NCBI RefSeq assembly: GCF_022348085.1
Contig: NZ_JAKRFN010000013.1
Location: 1 to 64,000, forward strand
Direction of reading: 5' to 3'
DNA from: Mycobacterium sp. PSTR-4-N
Lineage (GTDB): Bacteria > Actinomycetota > Actinomycetes > Mycobacteriales > Mycobacteriaceae
DNA: 64,000 bases
In this document: piece after piece, positions 17,183 to 25,301 of the stretch
Position numbering within the stretch: position 1 is the first letter of the stretch
Layout of the letters: each line of letters opens with the position of its first letter
Notes under the pieces: model-generated
Seen by the model: the letters and a program-made list of their open reading frames with translations, nothing else
The model's database searches: none
What the model was told of the DNA's origin: nothing
Position numbers and translations under genes: made by a program

Positions 17183-17854
17183 GTGAAGCTGCTGGGCCGC
17201 AAGAACGACGACTCCGGGGACGATCGGGTCCCCGCCGACGACGACGTCGTGGACGCCGCGCCGAGCGGCCGGGTGACCACCGCGCCCAAGGGCAGACCGA
17301 CCCCGAAACGCAACGAGGCGAGCCGCCGGCGCGGACCGGTCGCACCGGCGCCGATGACCAGCGCGGAGGCGCGGCGGCGCCGCAAGGAGCTGCGGGGCCC
17401 GAAGCTCTCCCGCGAGGAGCGCAAAGCAGAGAAGATCGAGCGCCGCGCCACGATGTCGCAGCGTCGCGAGAAGATGATGGCCGGCGACGATGCCTACCTG
17501 CTGCCGCGCGACAAGGGCCCGGTGCGCCGTTATGTGCGCGACCTGGTCGACTCGCGGCGCAACGTGCTCGGCCTGTTCATGCCTTCGGCCCTGGGTCTGA
17601 TCCTGGTCATGCTGGCGGTGCCCTCGGTCCAGGTGCAGCAGCTGATCTCCCCGGCGATGCTGGTGCTGGTCCTGATCATGATCGTCGACGGCTTCTTCCT
17701 GGGCCGCCGGGCGAACCGGCTGGTCGATCAGAAGTTCCCCGGCAACACCGAATCCGGGTGGAAGCTGGGCTTCTACGCCGCCAGCCGTGCGTCGCAGCTG
17801 CGGCGGATGCGCGCACCGCGACCGCAGGTCGAGCGCGGCGCGACAATCGACTGA
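17183..17854 (+). CDS. DUF3043 membrane protein (Rv2206 type)
   Basis: 223 residues. The first 130 residues are highly charged and probably disordered (acidic 8-25, then Arg/Lys-rich with KAEKIERRATMSQRREKM). Two membrane helices follow (LGLFMPSALGLILVMLAVP and MLVLVLIMIVDGFFLG, about 132-175), then a basic C-terminus. This layout is that of DUF3043, a conserved actinobacterial family of unknown function. It lies immediately before cobT (8 bp to the GTG start) and is likely co-transcribed with it, but nothing in the sequence links it to cobalamin. Confidence 0.85.
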   Translation: MKLLGRKNDDSGDDRVPADDDVVDAAPSGRVTTAPKGRPTPKRNEASRRRGPVAPAPMTSAEARRRRKELRGPKLSREERKAEKIERRATMSQRREKMMAGDDAYLLPRDKGPVRRYVRDLVDSRRNVLGLFMPSALGLILVMLAVPSVQVQQLISPAMLVLVLIMIVDGFFLGRRANRLVDQKFPGNTESGWKLGFYAASRASQLRRMRAPRPQVERGATID

Positions 17855-17862
17855 CGCCGTCG

Positions 17863-18906
17863 GTGTCCTACTTCCCCGAGATCGCCGCGCCCGACCCCGA
17901 CGCAGCCGCCGCCGCGCGGGCCCGGCAGGCGCAGCTGACCAAACCCGCCGGCGCGCTGGGCCGCCTCGAAGACCTGTCGGTCTGGGTGGCGTCGTGCCAG
18001 AACACATGTCCGCCACGACAGTTCGAGCGTGCCCGGGTGGTGGTGTTCGCCGGCGACCACGGGGTCACCGCGGCGGGAGTGTCGGCCTACCCGGCCGAGG
18101 TCACGGCGGCGATGATGGCCAACTTCGCCGCCGGTGGTGCCGCGGTCAACGTGCTCGCCGGCCTCGCCGACGCGGGAGTGCGCGTCGTCGACATCGCGGT
18201 CGACACCGAGGAGCCGCTGTCGCCGGATGCCGGCGAGCACAAGGTGCGTCGCTCGAGCGGCAACATCGCGGTCGAGGACGCGCTGAGCCCCGACGAGGTG
18301 GTCGCCGCCATCGAGGTGGGCCGGCGCATCGCCGACGACGAGGTCGACGCGGGTGCGGACCTGCTGATCGCGGGCGACATGGGGATCGGCAACACCACCC
18401 CGGCCACCACGTTGGTGGCGGCGCTGATCGGGGCCGAACCGGTGGCGGTGGTGGGGCGGGGCACCGGCATCGACGACGAGGGTTGGAAGCGCAAGACCGC
18501 CGCGATCCGCGATGCGCTCTACCGCACCAAGCGGCTGTCGGCGGATCCGGTTGCGCTGCTTCGCATCTGCGGCGGCGCCGATCTCGCGGCGATGACGGGG
18601 TTCTGTGCTCAGGCCGCACTTCGCCGCACCCCGGTGCTGCTCGACGGCGTGGTGGTGACCGCGGCGGCGTTGGCCGCCGAGCGGCTGGCGCCGGGCGCGC
18701 GGCTGTGGTGGCAGGCCGGGCACCGGTCCACCGAGCCCGCGCACGGGATGGCGCTCGATGAGCTTTCGCTGACGCCCATCGTCGATCTCGGGATGCGCCT
18801 CGGCGAGGGTTCCGGTGCCCTGGTCGCGCTGCCGGTGCTGCGCGCCGCCGTCGCCACGCTCGCGTCGATGGCCACCTTCGAAGAGGCCGGGATCTCCGGG
18901 GGCTGA
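17863..18906 (+). CDS. cobT: nicotinate-nucleotide:dimethylbenzimidazole phosphoribosyltransferase
   Basis: 347 residues. It activates the lower ligand of cobalamin by moving phosphoribose from nicotinate mononucleotide to dimethylbenzimidazole. Motifs: KPAGALGRLEDL near the start, FAGDHGV, SAYPAEVTAAMM, GDMGIGNTTPA and the C-terminal catalytic-Glu region ATFEEAG. I chose the GTG at 17863, 8 bp after the previous stop; the open frame extends upstream but overlaps the DUF3043 gene. The following cobS GTG is two bases past the stop, so this is a cobT-cobS operon for late nucleotide-loop assembly. Confidence 0.94.
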   Translation: MSYFPEIAAPDPDAAAAARARQAQLTKPAGALGRLEDLSVWVASCQNTCPPRQFERARVVVFAGDHGVTAAGVSAYPAEVTAAMMANFAAGGAAVNVLAGLADAGVRVVDIAVDTEEPLSPDAGEHKVRRSSGNIAVEDALSPDEVVAAIEVGRRIADDEVDAGADLLIAGDMGIGNTTPATTLVAALIGAEPVAVVGRGTGIDDEGWKRKTAAIRDALYRTKRLSADPVALLRICGGADLAAMTGFCAQAALRRTPVLLDGVVVTAAALAAERLAPGARLWWQAGHRSTEPAHGMALDELSLTPIVDLGMRLGEGSGALVALPVLRAAVATLASMATFEEAGISGG

Positions 18907-18908
18907 CC

Positions 18909-19640
18909 GTGATCCGTTCCCTGGCGGGCGCTTTCGCGTTCGCGACGGTGCTGCCGGTGCCTGCGTCGCGCACCGCGCTCGTCGGCCGGGGCGTGATCAC
19001 CGCACTGCCCATCGCGGGCGCGGCACTGGGCGGGGTGGCCGCGGCGGTGTTGGCGGCGGGATTCTGGGCCTTCGGCCCGGACGCTCCGCTCGCCGGCGCG
19101 CTGGCGGTGACGACCCTGCTGCTGGCGACCCGCGGCCTGCACATCGACGGCCTGGCCGACACCACGGACGCGCTGGGGTGTTACGGCCCGCCGGAGCGTG
19201 CGCTGGCCGTGATGCGGGAAGGTACGGCCGGCCCGTTCGGGGTGGCGGCTGTCGCGGCGACGGTGCTCATCCAGACGCTGGCGTTCGCGCAGGCGGGGTG
19301 GGCCGGCGTGCTGGTCGCGGTCGTGGCCGGCCGGGTCGCGGCGGTGATGGCGTGCCGGCGCGGCGTGCCTGCGGCGCCGGGGAGCTCGCTGGGGGCTGCG
19401 GTCGCAGGAGTGCAGCCGGCCTGGGTGGGCTGGGCGTGGGTGGCCTGCACCGCCGCGGCCGCCGTGCCGGTGTGCGGCACGGCCTGGCAGGGCCCGCTCG
19501 TGGTGGTCCTGGCGGTGGCCGCGGCGATGGCGCTGGTCGGCCACTGCGTGCGCCGGTTCGGCGGTATCACCGGCGACGTGCTCGGCGCCGCCGTCGAGGT
19601 GACGACGACGATCGCCGCGGTGGGCCTGGCGATCCGCTAG
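18909..19640 (+). CDS. cobS: adenosylcobinamide-GDP ribazoletransferase (cobalamin synthase)
   Basis: 243 residues, an integral membrane enzyme that joins adenosylcobinamide-GDP with alpha-ribazole. The signature DGLADTTDALG (about residues 79-90) carries the Asp residues that bind metal, and most of the rest is Ala/Val/Gly-rich hydrophobic helices. RRFGGITGDVLGA near the C-terminus is also conserved. It starts with GTG two bases after cobT. Its TAG stop shares CTAG with the stop codon of the convergent ilvE gene. No cobU gene is in the window. Confidence 0.94.
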   Translation: MIRSLAGAFAFATVLPVPASRTALVGRGVITALPIAGAALGGVAAAVLAAGFWAFGPDAPLAGALAVTTLLLATRGLHIDGLADTTDALGCYGPPERALAVMREGTAGPFGVAAVAATVLIQTLAFAQAGWAGVLVAVVAGRVAAVMACRRGVPAAPGSSLGAAVAGVQPAWVGWAWVACTAAAAVPVCGTAWQGPLVVVLAVAAAMALVGHCVRRFGGITGDVLGAAVEVTTTIAAVGLAIR

Positions 19641-20740
19641 CCCAGCCGCGTCATCCAGCCGTGGGTGTCGGCGAAGGTGCCGCGCTGGATCCCCGTCAGC
19701 GTGTCGCGCAGCGCCATCGTGATCTCGCCGGGTTCCCCGTCGGCGATGGTGAATTCGCCGTCGGCGTGCTTGACGTGGGAGACCGGGGTGATGACCGCGG
19801 CGGTGCCGCAGGCGAACACCTCGGTGATCTCCCCCGCGGCGGCCTTCTTCTGCCACTCGTCGACGTCGATCTTGCGTTCCTCGACCGCGAACCCGGCGTC
19901 AGTGGCCAACTGCAGCAACGAGTCTCGTGTGATGCCCGGCAACAGCGAGCCCGACAGCTCGGGGGTGACCAACCGCGCGGTGCCGCCGCTGCCGAAGACG
20001 AAGAACAGGTTCATCCCGCCCATCTCTTCGACGTAACGGCGCTCGATCGCGTCGAGCCACACCACCTGATCGCAGCCGTGGTCGGCGGCCTCGGCCTGCG
20101 CGAGCAGCGACGCCGCGTAGTTGCCGCCGAACTTGGCCGCACCGGTGCCGCCCGGCGAGGCCCGCACGTATTCGTGGGACAGCCACACGCTGACCGGCTT
20201 GATGCCCCGGGGGAAGTACGCGCCGGCGGGTGAGGCGATCACCAGGTAGCGGTACCGGTCGGCCGGGCGCACGCCGAGCCCCGGCTCGGTCGCGATGACG
20301 AACGGCCGCAGGTAGAGCGACTCCTCACCGCCGGCCGGCGGCACCCACTGCCCGTCGACCGCGATGAGCTGACGCAGCGACTCGAGAAACACCTCGGCGG
20401 GCAGCTCCGGGATCGCGAGCCTGCGCGCGGAGGTCTGCAGCCGTGCCGCGTTGGCCTCCGGCCGGAACGACACGATGGACCCGTCGTTCCAGCGATAAGC
20501 CTTCAGACCCTCGAAGATCTCCTGCGCGTAGTGCAGGACGACCGCCGACGGATCGAGCTCGATGGGCCCGTAGGGCAGCACCCGGGCGTCGTGCCACCCC
20601 TGCTCGGCCGTGTAGTCGACCGACACCATGTGGTCGGTGAAGTACTTGCCGAACCCGGGGTTGCCGAGGACCTGCGCCCGTACCTCGTCACTCGCCGGAT
20701 CCGCGGTGCGATCGACGGTGAACGAGAGGCCTTCAGTCAT
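19637..20740 (-). CDS. ilvE: branched-chain amino acid aminotransferase
   Basis: 367 residues. A fold-type IV PLP enzyme that interconverts valine, leucine and isoleucine with their keto acids. The PLP lysine is K203 in AAKFGGNYAAS; other landmarks are HYAQEIFEGLKAYRW, EESLYLRPF, and CGTAAVITPV. The ATG at 20740 lies 7 nt after a TACAAT hexamer, so the message is probably leaderless, and longer open frame upstream (running into gcvT) is not needed. It is transcribed in the same direction as gcvT but from its own promoter in the 32 bp gap. Confidence 0.95.
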   Translation of the reverse strand: MTEGLSFTVDRTADPASDEVRAQVLGNPGFGKYFTDHMVSVDYTAEQGWHDARVLPYGPIELDPSAVVLHYAQEIFEGLKAYRWNDGSIVSFRPEANAARLQTSARRLAIPELPAEVFLESLRQLIAVDGQWVPPAGGEESLYLRPFVIATEPGLGVRPADRYRYLVIASPAGAYFPRGIKPVSVWLSHEYVRASPGGTGAAKFGGNYAASLLAQAEAADHGCDQVVWLDAIERRYVEEMGGMNLFFVFGSGGTARLVTPELSGSLLPGITRDSLLQLATDAGFAVEERKIDVDEWQKKAAAGEITEVFACGTAAVITPVSHVKHADGEFTIADGEPGEITMALRDTLTGIQRGTFADTHGWMTRLG

Positions 20741-20747
20741 GGCTGCG

Positions 20748-20753
20748 ATTGTA
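20748..20753 (-). promoter_or_regulatory. -10 hexamer TACAAT for ilvE
   Basis: On the minus strand TACAAT sits 7 nt before the ATG at 20740, a near-perfect -10 in a leaderless arrangement. Confidence 0.6.
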
Positions 20754-20772
20754 TAACCGCCCGGGAAGGGAT

Positions 20773-21870
20773 TTATCGCGTGCGGGTGTCCACGAACGGC
20801 GGTTTGACCACCTCGCACTCGACGGCGCGGCCCCGCACGTCCACCGTCACGCGGCCCCCGTCGGCGATGCCCGCGGTGGTGTCGATCAGCGCCAACGCGA
20901 TGCCGACTTTCAGTGTGGGAGAGAAGGTTCCAGAGGTGGTGATGCCGACGGGTGTGTCGCCGTCGAGCACGGTCAACTCGCCGCGCAGCACCCCGCGACC
21001 GACGGCACGCAAGCCGCGCAGCGTGCGCCGCGGCCCCGCCTCCTTCTCCGCGAGCAGCGCCTCGCGCCCCCAGAACGCGTCCTTCTTCCACCCGACCGCC
21101 CACCCGCAGCGCGCCTGCAGCGGCGAGATGTCGCGCGAGAGTTCGTGGCCGTGCAGCGGATAACCCATTTCGGTGCGCAGCGTGTCGCGCGCCCCGAGAC
21201 CGGCGAGCTCACCGCCGGCGGCCCGCACCTTCTCGACCAGAGCGTCGAACACGACGCCCGCCTGATCCCACGTCGGCAGCAACTCATAGCCGTGCTCGCC
21301 GGTGTAACCGGTGCGGCAGACCCGGACGTCGACGCCGTCGAACACCGCGTCGGCGAACCCCATGTAGTCCATGTCGGTGGGCAGCCCGAGCCCGCCGACC
21401 ACGTCGGCCGCCCGGGGGCCCTGCACGGCGAGCACGGCCCGTGAGCGGTGCTCGTCGGTGACCGTCACCCCGGCGGGCGCGCGCTCGATGAGCGCGGCGA
21501 CGACGTCGGCGGTGTTGGCGGCGTTGGGCACCAGGAAGATCTCGTCGTCGGAGACGTAGTAGGCGATGAGGTCGTCGATCACGCCGCCCTCGTCGGTGCA
21601 GCACAGCGTGTACTGCGCTTTCCCAGCGCCGATGCGGCCCAGATCGTTGGTGAAGGCGGCGTTGACGAACTCGGCTGCGCCCGGACCGGTGACCAGCGCC
21701 TTGCCCAGGTGGCTGACGTCGAACAGGCCGACCGTGGTGCGGGTGGCGGTGTGCTCGGCGACGGTGCCCGAGTAGGACACCGGCATCAGCCAGCCCCCGA
21801 ATTCGGCGAAGGTGGCCCCGAGCTCGCGATGCCGGTCTTCGAGCGGGCCGGTCAACGGTGTGTCACTCAC
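20773..21870 (-). CDS. gcvT: glycine cleavage system T protein (aminomethyltransferase)
   Basis: 365 residues. It transfers the aminomethyl carbon from the lipoylated H protein to tetrahydrofolate. Folate-binding and catalytic features include GWLMPVSYSGTVAEH, LFDVSHLGK, NDLGRIGAGKAQYTL, a Arg/Asp-containing RTGYTGEHGYEL and GLGARDTLRTEMGYPL. I selected the GTG at 21870, which lies 8 nt after a TAATGT hexamer; an ATG at 21882 would start inside that promoter. The gcvP and gcvH genes are not in the window, as in other mycobacteria. Note that lipA and lipB, needed to lipoylate GcvH, are about 7 kb away. Confidence 0.95.
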   Translation of the reverse strand: MSDTPLTGPLEDRHRELGATFAEFGGWLMPVSYSGTVAEHTATRTTVGLFDVSHLGKALVTGPGAAEFVNAAFTNDLGRIGAGKAQYTLCCTDEGGVIDDLIAYYVSDDEIFLVPNAANTADVVAALIERAPAGVTVTDEHRSRAVLAVQGPRAADVVGGLGLPTDMDYMGFADAVFDGVDVRVCRTGYTGEHGYELLPTWDQAGVVFDALVEKVRAAGGELAGLGARDTLRTEMGYPLHGHELSRDISPLQARCGWAVGWKKDAFWGREALLAEKEAGPRRTLRGLRAVGRGVLRGELTVLDGDTPVGITTSGTFSPTLKVGIALALIDTTAGIADGGRVTVDVRGRAVECEVVKPPFVDTRTR

Positions 21871-21878
21871 GCCGAACC

Positions 21879-21884
21879 ACATTA
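21879..21884 (-). promoter_or_regulatory. -10 hexamer TAATGT for gcvT
   Basis: TAATGT on the minus strand ends 8 nt before the gcvT GTG (21870). It lies only 12 bp from the opposing pepB -10. Confidence 0.5.
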
Positions 21885-21896
21885 GTAGGCAGTGGC

Positions 21897-21902
21897 TAGG
21901 GT
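21897..21902 (+). promoter_or_regulatory. -10 hexamer TAGGGT for pepB
   Basis: TAGGGT ends 8 nt before the pepB GTG (21911). Each -35 region of this divergent pair must lie inside the other gene's promoter or start region. Confidence 0.5.
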
Positions 21903-21910
21903 GAATCCCC

Positions 21911-23431
21911 GTGAGCACCCCAGTCGGTTACCAGTCCCCCGCCGTCACCGTCGCCAGCGCGCTGCCCAAGCGCAAGGTCGAGTCGTCGGTGCTGATCGTG
22001 CCGGTCGCAAGCGTCGGGGATGAGCCGGTGGCCAAGCTCGTCGCCACGCAGCATCTGGACGCACGCGTGGTCGCCGAGATCGAGGCGGCGCTGGCGGCGC
22101 TCGGCGCCAAGGGCGGCGCGGAGCAGGTCACCCGGGTGCCGGTGGCGTCGTTGCCGGTCGGCAGCGTGCTGGCGGTCGGATTGGGCAAGAGCCGCGACGA
22201 GTACCCGGCCGAGACCATCCGGCGGGCCGCCGGATCGGCCGCACGGTCGGTCACCGGTGTGGAGTCGGTGCTGACCACGCTGTCGCTGCTGGACACCGAA
22301 GCCGCCGTGGAGGGCCTGATCATGGGGTCCTATCGCTTCACGGAGTTCCGCAGCGCCAAGACCGCCCCCAAGGATGCCGGCGTGCGCAAGATCACGGCCC
22401 TGACCGCGGACACGAAGTCGGCCACCAAGGACGCCGCGGCGCGCGGCGAGGCCATCGCGACAGCCGTCGCCACGGCCCGCGACTTCGTCAACACTCCGCC
22501 GAGCCACCTGTTTCCCGACGAATTCGCCAAGCGGGCAAAGGCTTTGGGCGAAGCAGCCGGTCTCGACGTAGAGGTGCTCGACGACAAGGCGCTGACCAAG
22601 GGCGGCTACGGCGGCATCATCGGCGTCGGTAAGGGGTCATCGCGGCTGCCCCGCCTGGTGCGCCTGGCCCACCGCGGCGGCAAGGGCCGCAAGGCGAAGA
22701 CGGTGGCTCTGGTGGGCAAGGGCATCACGTTCGACACCGGCGGCATCTCCATCAAGCCGGCGGCGAACATGCACCAGATGACCTCGGACATGGGCGGCGC
22801 GGCCGCGGTGATCGCGACCGTCGTGCTGGCGGCCCGCCTCGAGCTGCCGATCGACGTGATCGCGACGGTGCCGATGGCCGAGAACATGCCGTCGGGAACC
22901 GCGCAGCGCCCGGGTGATGTGCTGACGCAGTACGGCGGCACCACCGTGGAGGTGCTCAACACCGACGCCGAGGGCCGGCTGATCCTGGCCGACGCGATCG
23001 TGCGGGCCTGCGAGGACCGGCCCGACTACCTGATCGAGACGTCGACGCTGACCGGTGCACAGATGGTCGCGCTCGGGGCGCGCACGCCCGGCGTGATGGG
23101 CAGTGACGAATTCCGCGACCGGGTCGCCGAGATCTCCCAGTCGGTGGGCGAGAACGGCTGGGCGATGCCGCTACCCGAGGAACTCAAGGACGACCTCAAG
23201 TCGACGGTGGCCGATCTGGCGAACGTCAGCGCGTCCCGCAACGCCGGCATGCTGGTCGCCGGTACGTATCTGCGCGAGTTCGTCGCCGAGGGCGTGGCCT
23301 GGGCGCACATCGACGTCGCGGTGCCCGCCTACAACTCGGGCGGGCCGTGGGGCTACACGCCCAAGGGTGGTACCGGCGTGCCGACGCGCACGATGTTCGC
23401 GGTCCTGGAGGACATCGCAGTCAACGGCTGA
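21911..23431 (+). CDS. pepB: leucyl aminopeptidase (cytosol aminopeptidase, M17)
   Basis: 506 residues. A hexameric di-zinc exopeptidase that removes N-terminal hydrophobic residues. The M17 signature NTDAEGRLILADA lies near residues 349-361, with other metal ligands in GKGITFDTGGISIKP (Lys and Asp) and MTSDMGGAAAV. The first 170 residues form the less conserved macro-like N-terminal domain. The GTG at 21911 is leaderless. In M. tuberculosis an adenylyl cyclase gene (Rv2212, recalled) lies between gcvT and pepB; here the two genes are only 40 bp apart. Confidence 0.95.
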   Translation: MSTPVGYQSPAVTVASALPKRKVESSVLIVPVASVGDEPVAKLVATQHLDARVVAEIEAALAALGAKGGAEQVTRVPVASLPVGSVLAVGLGKSRDEYPAETIRRAAGSAARSVTGVESVLTTLSLLDTEAAVEGLIMGSYRFTEFRSAKTAPKDAGVRKITALTADTKSATKDAAARGEAIATAVATARDFVNTPPSHLFPDEFAKRAKALGEAAGLDVEVLDDKALTKGGYGGIIGVGKGSSRLPRLVRLAHRGGKGRKAKTVALVGKGITFDTGGISIKPAANMHQMTSDMGGAAAVIATVVLAARLELPIDVIATVPMAENMPSGTAQRPGDVLTQYGGTTVEVLNTDAEGRLILADAIVRACEDRPDYLIETSTLTGAQMVALGARTPGVMGSDEFRDRVAEISQSVGENGWAMPLPEELKDDLKSTVADLANVSASRNAGMLVAGTYLREFVAEGVAWAHIDVAVPAYNSGGPWGYTPKGGTGVPTRTMFAVLEDIAVNG

Positions 23432-23436
23432 GCGCG

Positions 23437-24780
23437 TCAAACGATCTTTCCGCCGCGGGCGGCGCTGCGCATGGCCGCCGGTGCGGCGTGCGCGACCGCG
23501 TACACGAGGTGGGCCTCCGGAGTGACCGGACGCACCGCCTTCTTCTGCGTGACCGCGCTGACGATGGCACGGGCCACCTTCTCCGGACCGTAGCGGCGCA
23601 CCGCGAATCCGCGCCTGACTCGGGCCCGCAGCTTGTCTGCGTCGGCGTGCCTGGACTCGGGCAGAGAGAAGCGGGTGGTGTCGACGATGTTGGTGCCGAT
23701 CACTCCTGGACAGATGGTGGTGACGCCGATGCCGGCCGAATCCAGTTCGGCGCGAAGGCAATCCGAGAACATGAACACCGCCGCCTTCGAGGTGCAATAC
23801 GCGTTCATCACGTTGACCGGCGTGTAGGACGCCATCGAGGCGATGTTGACGATGTGCCCGCCCGTCCCCCGCTGGACCATCCGCCGGCCGAACGAGCGGC
23901 ACCCGTTGACCACGCCGCCGAAGTTGATGTCGAGCACGCGGTCGAATTCCTCGGCGGGGGTGTCGAGGAAGTAGCCGGCATGCCCGACGCCGGCGTTGTT
24001 GACCACGACGTCGGGCACCCCGTGCTGCTCGCACACCTCGTCGGCGAAGGATTCGACGGCCGCGGCGTCGGCCACGTCGACGAGGTACCGGTGCGCGGTG
24101 GCGCCGACTTCGGCGAGCAGGCGGGCGGTCTCGGTGAGCCCGTCGGCGTCGACATCGCTGATCACCAGCTCCGCGCCGGCGCGGGCGAATGCCAACGCGG
24201 TCTCGCGGCCGATGCCGCTGCCCGCGCCGGTGACCGAGACCAGGGTGTCGTCGAACGGACGCCGGCCCTGCCGCACCTCGGCGCGTCGCAACCCTCGGGC
24301 CGCGGGCGCGCCGTCGAGGTGCTCGACGAACTGACGCACGGCGCGGGCGAACAGCTCGGCGTGGGTGTCCGGCGCGGGGTGCCCGATGGCGACCTCGCGT
24401 CGCCACAGCCGCGGCACCGTCGCGGTGACGTCGTCGGCGCGGCCGGACGAGACGATCAGCTGGACCGGGACGTCGACACGCCGCGCGGGACCCGTCGGGC
24501 GCCGTCGCCCGAACCGCCGCCGCGCCGGCTCCGACACCGTCACCGACGCAACCGCGGTACCGGGCCGTGAGAGCGCCTCCCACACGGCGGGCACGGCACG
24601 TCCGTGCGCGACGACGTGCACGGGCCGCGGGCCGGCGATGGCGGCGGCCAGCCCGGTCGGGTCGGTGTGCACGACGTGCGCGCCGCCGAGTAGCGCTGTC
24701 ATTCCGTCCCAGAGACGGGGCGAGTCGGGGTGCGCATGCACCGCGACGATGGTCGGCTCGTCGATGTCCACGCGCCGCAC
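23437..24780 (-). CDS. SDR oxidoreductase with a reduced, EphD-like alpha/beta-hydrolase domain
   Basis: 447 residues, compared with about 592 for EphD of M. tuberculosis (recalled). The C-terminal short-chain dehydrogenase domain is complete: TGAGSGIG (184-191) for NAD(P), NNAG, a catalytic Ser region (NIASMASY) and Y-x3-K in AYCTSK. The N-terminal 160 residues keep vestiges of an epoxide-hydrolase fold (HAHPDSPRLWD, VHVVAHG, PVQLIVSSGRAD, AIGHPAPDTHAELFARAVRQFVE) but are too short for a cap domain, and the nucleophile elbow reads AHGRAVP with no Asp. The hydrolase activity is therefore probably lost while the reductase persists. EphD is known to act in mycolic acid modification. The GTG at 24780 is 4 bases past the stop codon of the preceding gene. 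Confidence 0.82.
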   Translation of the reverse strand: MRRVDIDEPTIVAVHAHPDSPRLWDGMTALLGGAHVVHTDPTGLAAAIAGPRPVHVVAHGRAVPAVWEALSRPGTAVASVTVSEPARRRFGRRRPTGPARRVDVPVQLIVSSGRADDVTATVPRLWRREVAIGHPAPDTHAELFARAVRQFVEHLDGAPAARGLRRAEVRQGRRPFDDTLVSVTGAGSGIGRETALAFARAGAELVISDVDADGLTETARLLAEVGATAHRYLVDVADAAAVESFADEVCEQHGVPDVVVNNAGVGHAGYFLDTPAEEFDRVLDINFGGVVNGCRSFGRRMVQRGTGGHIVNIASMASYTPVNVMNAYCTSKAAVFMFSDCLRAELDSAGIGVTTICPGVIGTNIVDTTRFSLPESRHADADKLRARVRRGFAVRRYGPEKVARAIVSAVTQKKAVRPVTPEAHLVYAVAHAAPAAMRSAARGGKIV

Positions 24781-24784
24781 GCTA

Positions 24785-25135
24785 CTAGCGATCCAACTCC
24801 TCGCGGGCGGCGCGTTTGCGCTCGATGCGGCGGCGTTCGTCGTAGTCGCGCATGCGCTGCGGGTAGCCCACCTTCTGCACGTCGTAGACCGGGATCTTCA
24901 GTCGGTCGGACAGCTTGCGCGCGCCGGCGTAGCCGCCCGCGCGACGCCGGGTCCATTCGCCGTCAGCGGCCACGAGCACCACAGTCACGTCGGTGACCGT
25001 CGTCTGGGGTTCCACGAAAGCCTCGACACCGGTGTGCCCGGCCACCCATTGCTGCAGGTAGCGCAGATCGGCTGCCCGGTCAGTGCCCGCACCTGCACCA
25101 CGACGCCGGCCCCTCAGCGCGTCGAACAGTCCCAC
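24785..25135 (-). CDS. conserved actinobacterial protein of unknown function
   Basis: 116 residues. It begins GLFDALRGRRR, followed by a compact domain (DLRYLQQWVAGHTGVEAFVEPQTTVTDVTVVLVAADGEWTRRR) and ends in a very basic, Glu/Arg-rich helix (RRRIERKRAAREELDR). No catalytic motif. I chose the GTG at 25135 because AAGGAG stands 9 nt upstream; the longer antisense frame that continues upstream runs through dlaT and is a shadow. The stop codon lies 4 bases from the start of the SDR gene, so the two form an operon divergent from dlaT. Similar proteins are common at this place in mycobacteria, sometimes labelled oxidoreductase without support. Confidence 0.75.
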   Translation of the reverse strand: MGLFDALRGRRRGAGAGTDRAADLRYLQQWVAGHTGVEAFVEPQTTVTDVTVVLVAADGEWTRRRAGGYAGARKLSDRLKIPVYDVQKVGYPQRMRDYDERRRIERKRAAREELDR

Positions 25136-25301
25136 CTGGGGTCGCTCCTTCCCACTGCCGAACCCCTCGATTCGATAGTGCCAGAACGGTCGGTGCACGC
25201 GTCTGCGACGAAACGTCGCAGCGGACGTGACAGGATGGGGAACCGACACCTCGAGACCGTGAATTCGACCACGAACGACCGTGCAAGGGAGCCACGACAC
25301 T

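Noticed and set aside
17855..17862. Cobalamin riboswitch before cobT
   Set aside because: Only 8 bp separate cobT from the preceding gene, and the B12-box pattern is not present upstream.
20741..21910. Glycine riboswitch before gcvT
   Set aside because: The gcvT start follows a -10 hexamer directly, leaving no leader for an aptamer, and no conserved riboswitch elements were seen.
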